Positions 14,391-18,123 of a stretch of DNA of 18,123 nt are shown here, piece after piece (position 1 is the first letter of the stretch; the number at the start of each line of letters is the position of its first letter). The stretch covers positions 1-18,123 of the forward strand of contig CAJQNM010000458.1 in NCBI GenBank assembly GCA_905479665.1, read 5' to 3'. The position numbers and the translations under genes are program-made. The notes under the pieces are model-generated. The model was not told the DNA's origin and did not search any database. It was given only the letters and a program-made list of their open reading frames with translations. The stretch is from an uncultured Saprospiraceae bacterium (lineage in GTDB: Bacteria > Bacteroidota > Bacteroidia > Chitinophagales > Saprospiraceae).

Positions 14391-17332
14391 TTATCAAGAA
14401 ATAAAGTTGCAGTACCCGTTGGTTGCGCAACTAAAATAAACTGAGCCAGATTGCCCTGGCCGGTCAGACCTGTGAAGTCGGTGATCGGAATATTATAGCT
14501 ATTCCATTCTCCTTGTGCTGGATTCTCGAAATTAATTTGATGCTCCGAGTCATCTCCACCATCGAAGGCTCCATCGGCCCCGAAGTCAACAATCTTTAGA
14601 CCAAAATTGGTAAAGTCGGCAGACCATATATCAAAATGGACGTGAGTCATTTCGGCTGCATCGACCATACTGCTTACTGTTTCAATGCCGACGAAATCCA
14701 AGTCAGAGTACTTTTTGACCGAATCTCCACTAACTAAAACATCCTCGAGGTTGGCCGATGACCAATCGGTTCTCCAGGTATCGACAGATGCATCTTGGTA
14801 GGCTTCGCTAAAAAGCGAGATAACATTTTCGGTAGCTATGGTCGGAGTCGGAGCGGCCTCTTGTGGTTCTGATGGATTGGATCCTCCGTCTCCGTAGAAG
14901 AAAATATTATCTAGAAAAATCGTGGTCATTCCAGTTGGTTGCCCCACCAATATTATTTGTCCGATGCTGCTGGTATTTGTCAATCCCATGAAGTCAATTA
15001 GGGAGATATCCAAACTCACCCACTGCGCCATATTCGGATTTTCAATATTTATTTGATGTTCGGAATCGTCTCCTCCCCCAAAAGCCCCATCCGCACCCAA
15101 ATCGACGAGTTTAATGCCAAAGAAGGTAAAGTCTCCAGACCACATATCCATCCGCAAATTTGTCATGGTGGAGGCGTCGATTGGAGCCATCACAGTCTCG
15201 ATGCCCACGAAATCCATATCAGAGTACTTTTTAGTGGGATTCCCCATGACATCAACATCTTCAAAGGTAGCTACCGACCAATCGGTTCTCCAGGTATCAA
15301 CGACGGCATCATCATAGACATCACTAAACAAAGAGATCACATTCGCAGCTTCCCGAGTGGGATCTGGTGCTGCTGTTGATGGCTCATTCACGGGCATGCT
15401 AGTACCCTCACGATAGAAGTAGAAATTGTCAACGAAGAGAGTACTTGATCCCGAAGGTTGCCCCACAAGGATGAGTTGCGCAACGCTGCTGCGATTTGTA
15501 AGTCCAGTGAAATCTGCGAGGGGAAGATCAACACTTACCCATTCACTCTGCATTGGATTTTCAATATTTATTTGGTGTTCGGAATCATCACTACCACCGA
15601 ATATGCCATCAGGGCCAAAGTCTACCAACTTAATTCCAAAGAAGGTAAAGTCTGGTGACCAGAGTTCAACATGTAGATGAGACATTGCAGATGCATCGAT
15701 GGGACTAGAGACCGCCTCAATGCCTACGAAATCAAGATTCGAGTATTTTTTGACGGGATCTCCTTCTACGGTTACATCCTCAAAATCACTGCTCGACCAA
15801 TCTGTGCGCCAAGTATCAATAACCACATCATCATATGCATCGCTAAAAAGCGACACAACATCTGCGGCACTTTGACCGGGTGCAGGTGCGGCCATTTGCG
15901 GTTCGCTTGGTCCAGACACCACCTCCGTTTTGTAGAGATATATATTATCCACAAGTAGGGATGATATCGTGTTGTCAGAGACAAAAACAACTTGCGCAAG
16001 ATTGCCACGATTAATTAGTCCAGCGAAATCTGACAACGGGATATCCAGGCTTACCCATTCTTGGCTCTTCAGGGTGGTCGCCGTAAAAGTCAGCTCTTCA
16101 CCCGAATCATCGCCTCCGCCGAATGCATTATCCGGACCAATGTCATTTAGACCAATACGGAGAAAGTCCTCGTCTTCCAGTGCCTGGGTGACCAACAAAT
16201 CAATGTGCAGGTGTGTCATGGCACTCGCGTCAATGGTAGGAACATCCGTGGCAAACTGGATGCCCACAAAGTTGAGATCTGTATACGAAATGATGTTGTC
16301 CCCTTCTATTTCGAGGTCGTTCCCTCCTTTGGTGGTAGAGAATTGCCAGAAGCCATTGTAATAGTCTAGCGGGATGTCCTCGTATGCATTGCTGAAGATA
16401 GAAATCACATCTGCCGGATCTTCGTCCGGGATTGGGGCGAAGGCAAATTCGCCGATCGAATTGAGCGTTAGTGATCCTTGTGCAGTCACCCCCGCGAGTG
16501 TAGCGGTAATGACGGTAGATCCTGGACCGACTACCATGACCATGCCCTCATCATTTACTGTGGCAACATTTGGATCGGATGAGATGAAGGTAAAGTATGC
16601 CGGTGCAGCTGTCACTGTCCGCTCAATACCAGATGAGAGAGTTACCGTTTTTTGCAAGCCACTGAGAGGAACACCAGCACCAATGAACGATTCAACACGC
16701 GTATCTTCGCCATTTAAGATCTGAGCCTTGGGCTGGGTAAACCCGCCGACGTTCTCAAATTTAACCTCATCCAGCCAAAATGTATATCCCTTGCCATCTT
16801 CTGGTCCCTCCGAGTACCAAATCATTCCGTTTTCCTTAGTCAATTTGGATGGGTCTGGAATCGGTAAAATATACTTTTTCCAATTTGTCGATAGTTGCAA
16901 ATTGGAAAGTGAGACTAAGAATTTATTTTCTCCAAAATCATTCCCAAATCCAATCTCATTGATGGAGCCTGCTTGAGTAGCTTTTGCCCAAAAAGTAAGT
17001 GCATTGTACTCAGTCAAATTGCGTCCTCCGGCATCGGGAAATATAGCTCCAGCAAAAGATCCATCGGGATCTCCTTCGTTGGGAATGTCAAATCTCATGG
17101 CGGCCGATCCATTGTACCGAGTTTCGGTGTCGACAGTAAAGGCATCAAGTTTAGAGCCAGCAAAGGGCAAATACTGCAATCCCGAACTGAAGCCATCAAT
17201 AAAGATATCGGCATTTGTTGAAAATGTAGCAGGCTGCAGATCTTCATCATCCCGAGTGCACCCAATGGCAGCAAGAATAATGATGAGAACAATTGCTATA
17301 GAAATTGGCTGAATTTGTATCCTGTTTTGCAT
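14369..17332 (-). CDS. Surface glycan-binding lipoprotein with BIG domain and four tandem CBM-like repeats
   Basis: A 987-residue lipoprotein. I chose the ATG at 17332 because it gives a signal peptide ending at Cys25 (AAIGC) and lies 19 bp after the upstream gene; a longer frame to 17446 overlaps that gene. The residues after the cysteine (TRDDED) are acidic, like the surface-export signal of Bacteroidota lipoproteins. Regions: galactose-binding-like beta-sandwich about 35-210; BIG_2-like domain about 214-291; then four repeats of 156-173 residues at about 300-470, 485-640, 658-812 and 831-987, joined by Pro/Ala-rich linkers. Each repeat carries an acidic loop of the form D-x-G-x-D-x-x-F-x-G-G/S-D-D-S. 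No catalytic motif is seen. It probably holds glucan at the cell surface in the role of SusE/F-type or SGBP proteins. Specificity for beta-1,3-glucan is inferred from the neighbouring enzymes. Confidence 0.82.
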   Translation of the reverse strand: MQNRIQIQPISIAIVLIIILAAIGCTRDDEDLQPATFSTNADIFIDGFSSGLQYLPFAGSKLDAFTVDTETRYNGSAAMRFDIPNEGDPDGSFAGAIFPDAGGRNLTEYNALTFWAKATQAGSINEIGFGNDFGENKFLVSLSNLQLSTNWKKYILPIPDPSKLTKENGMIWYSEGPEDGKGYTFWLDEVKFENVGGFTQPKAQILNGEDTRVESFIGAGVPLSGLQKTVTLSSGIERTVTAAPAYFTFISSDPNVATVNDEGMVMVVGPGSTVITATLAGVTAQGSLTLNSIGEFAFAPIPDEDPADVISIFSNAYEDIPLDYYNGFWQFSTTKGGNDLEIEGDNIISYTDLNFVGIQFATDVPTIDASAMTHLHIDLLVTQALEDEDFLRIGLNDIGPDNAFGGGDDSGEELTFTATTLKSQEWVSLDIPLSDFAGLINRGNLAQVVFVSDNTISSLLVDNIYLYKTEVVSGPSEPQMAAPAPGQSAADVVSLFSDAYDDVVIDTWRTDWSSSDFEDVTVEGDPVKKYSNLDFVGIEAVSSPIDASAMSHLHVELWSPDFTFFGIKLVDFGPDGIFGGSDDSEHQINIENPMQSEWVSVDLPLADFTGLTNRSSVAQLILVGQPSGSSTLFVDNFYFYREGTSMPVNEPSTAAPDPTREAANVISLFSDVYDDAVVDTWRTDWSVATFEDVDVMGNPTKKYSDMDFVGIETVMAPIDASTMTNLRMDMWSGDFTFFGIKLVDLGADGAFGGGDDSEHQINIENPNMAQWVSLDISLIDFMGLTNTSSIGQIILVGQPTGMTTIFLDNIFFYGDGGSNPSEPQEAAPTPTIATENVISLFSEAYQDASVDTWRTDWSSANLEDVLVSGDSVKKYSDLDFVGIETVSSMVDAAEMTHVHFDIWSADFTNFGLKIVDFGADGAFDGGDDSEHQINFENPAQGEWNSYNIPITDFTGLTGQGNLAQFILVAQPTGTATLFLDNFYFYKQ
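14372..16430 (-). repeat. Four in-frame tandem repeats of about 516-520 bp inside the glycan-binding gene
   Basis: The last three copies are spaced 516 and 519 bp apart, measured at a shared block starting at 14760, 15276 and 15795. The first two of these positions share 23 identical bases. The motif S-L-F-S-x-x-Y followed by D-T-W-R-T-D-W opens each of the last three copies. The first copy (15920-16430) is more diverged: it has YYNGFW instead of the D-T-W-R-T motif and an extra stretch in the acidic loop region. This points to stepwise internal duplication, with the newest copies nearest the C-terminus. Confidence 0.85.
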
Positions 17333-17351
17333 CGTAGTTGTTTTTTGGAGA

Positions 17352-18123
17352 TTACTTGCCAATATTGATGTGAACGTACGTGCGAATTTCCCATTCGCGT
17401 CCATTGTCAAAGCCTGTCGCCAACGGGTTACACACTGATTCTCCATTTTCCACCATCATCGCTGGGCAATAGCGTGGGGAATATTGATTAAGTGACCGAT
17501 ATGTATACCGTAGACCCAGGCGCGTATTTGGCATGCTGATCCACTTGGGTGTTGCCAGGGAGGTAGAGAGGTCCAACATCAGCTGCAACGGATAGGTGAG
17601 GTTGAAGTCGCGGTGGTAGTCAAACGGTCCCCAATCATTGATCTTGATCATCGAGGTTAGTTTCATCTTCTTATGAATGAGCCTAAGATCAGCCCCAAAC
17701 CGATTGAGAACCCGGGTGTCGCTGCCGTTTGCCTGACCATTGCCACCATAGATATTCGCGATCCATCCCAGGGTAGGGCCAGACTTAGCTACGAGTCGGG
17801 CGTTTAGTTCCCACAGGTCTTCGGCGGGGACAGAATTTGGAAAAGCAAAAGATGTCCGGTTGGCTAAAAAGCCAATGGCTGCATCTTGAGTGGTGGGCAA
17901 GTGGCGGTAGACGATACCAATGCTGGCAGCAAATGGGGCATCTTCGGTAAGATCATTGTCCCATTCATACATCCAGGTGCCTGGAGTTGGATCAAAGGTA
18001 AAGAGGAGTTCACCCGCGACAGTTTCTCTATTGACTCTGACAGCAAATGGATCATCCTGAATGTTGCGAAGTCTGCCTGGTCCAGTAATATCATTCGGCA
18101 TGGGACCGACGATTGGCTTTTGC
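17352..18123 (-). CDS. C-terminal part of a probable outer-membrane beta-strand protein (5' end outside window)
   Basis: At least 257 codons, open to the right edge; the frame continues upstream of the Met at 18101, so this is a fragment. The sequence alternates polar and hydrophobic residues in several stretches (for example around RFGADLRLIHKK, QLMLDLSTSLA, TRLGLRYTYRSL and the terminal EIRTYVHINIGK), separated by Gly/Asn/Pro-rich turns, which is the look of an outer-membrane beta-barrel or a large beta-sandwich. I do not recognise the family and see no catalytic motif. It lies 19 bp upstream of the glycan-binding gene and surely belongs to the same transcript, so a role in glucan binding or passage at the outer membrane is plausible. 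It does not look like the end of a SusD, and a SusC C-terminus is not evident. Confidence 0.6.
   Translation of the reverse strand, partial: QKPIVGPMPNDITGPGRLRNIQDDPFAVRVNRETVAGELLFTFDPTPGTWMYEWDNDLTEDAPFAASIGIVYRHLPTTQDAAIGFLANRTSFAFPNSVPAEDLWELNARLVAKSGPTLGWIANIYGGNGQANGSDTRVLNRFGADLRLIHKKMKLTSMIKINDWGPFDYHRDFNLTYPLQLMLDLSTSLATPKWISMPNTRLGLRYTYRSLNQYSPRYCPAMMVENGESVCNPLATGFDNGREWEIRTYVHINIGK

Noticed and set aside
14372..16430. CRISPR or other DNA-level repeat array
   Set aside because: The repeats are long, in frame and encode protein domains, with no spacer pattern.
17333..17446. Longer start of the glycan-binding gene at 17446
   Set aside because: It would overlap the upstream gene by 95 bp and place 38 odd residues before a good lipoprotein signal peptide.

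Overview
The window looks like a Bacteroidota chromosome, and a Saprospiraceae-like marine or sediment member is plausible though the sequence cannot fix the genus. The reasons are several lipoproteins with Bacteroidota-type signal sequences (acidic residues after the lipobox cysteine in one), a surface glycan-binding protein built from BIG and carbohydrate-binding-like domains, GH17 and GH30 enzymes clustered with a GPH-family transporter, a ThuA/PQQ-dehydrogenase/cytochrome c fusion, and weak Shine-Dalgarno sites in A-rich leaders.

Positions 1-1213 are a decayed accessory segment. It starts with a non-coding stretch rich in inverted repeats (about 1-220), followed by a stranded signal-peptide-like ORF (271-354), unrecognised sequence, and an ORF6N-domain gene (545-1070) broken by one nonsense codon and two single-base deletions. 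Two plus-strand genes follow. The first (1214-4621) is a 1135-residue lipoprotein with ThuA, glucose/sorbosone dehydrogenase, PKD, cytochrome c and carbohydrate-binding-like regions. The second (4652-5407) is a short-chain dehydrogenase.

The rest (5481 to the right edge) is a minus-strand run of seven genes read from right to left: a cut-off probable outer-membrane beta-strand protein; a surface glycan-binding lipoprotein with four tandem repeats; a GH94-like (GH149/GH161-type) inverting phosphorylase; a GH17 lipoprotein; a GH30 lipoprotein; a GPH-family sugar symporter; and a GH17 enzyme with no export signal. The junctions between the first six are 19, 83, -3 (ATGA overlap), 5 and 46 bp. 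The last gene sits behind a 115-bp gap that holds a perfect 8+2+8 palindrome.

Together these genes read as the distal part of a polysaccharide-utilisation locus for beta-1,3-glucan with beta-1,6 branches (laminarin-like). The proposed flow is: the binding protein captures the glucan; lipoprotein GH17 and GH30 cut the main chain and remove or cut beta-1,6 linkages; the symporter imports oligosaccharides; and the cytoplasmic phosphorylase, with the cytoplasmic GH17, breaks them down, saving one ATP equivalent per bond as glucose 1-phosphate. SusC/SusD genes and a regulator are not in the window and would be expected beyond the right edge. The most interesting points are the phosphorolytic design, the unresolved start of the phosphorylase gene, the four-fold repeat in the binding protein and the five-region redox lipoprotein.
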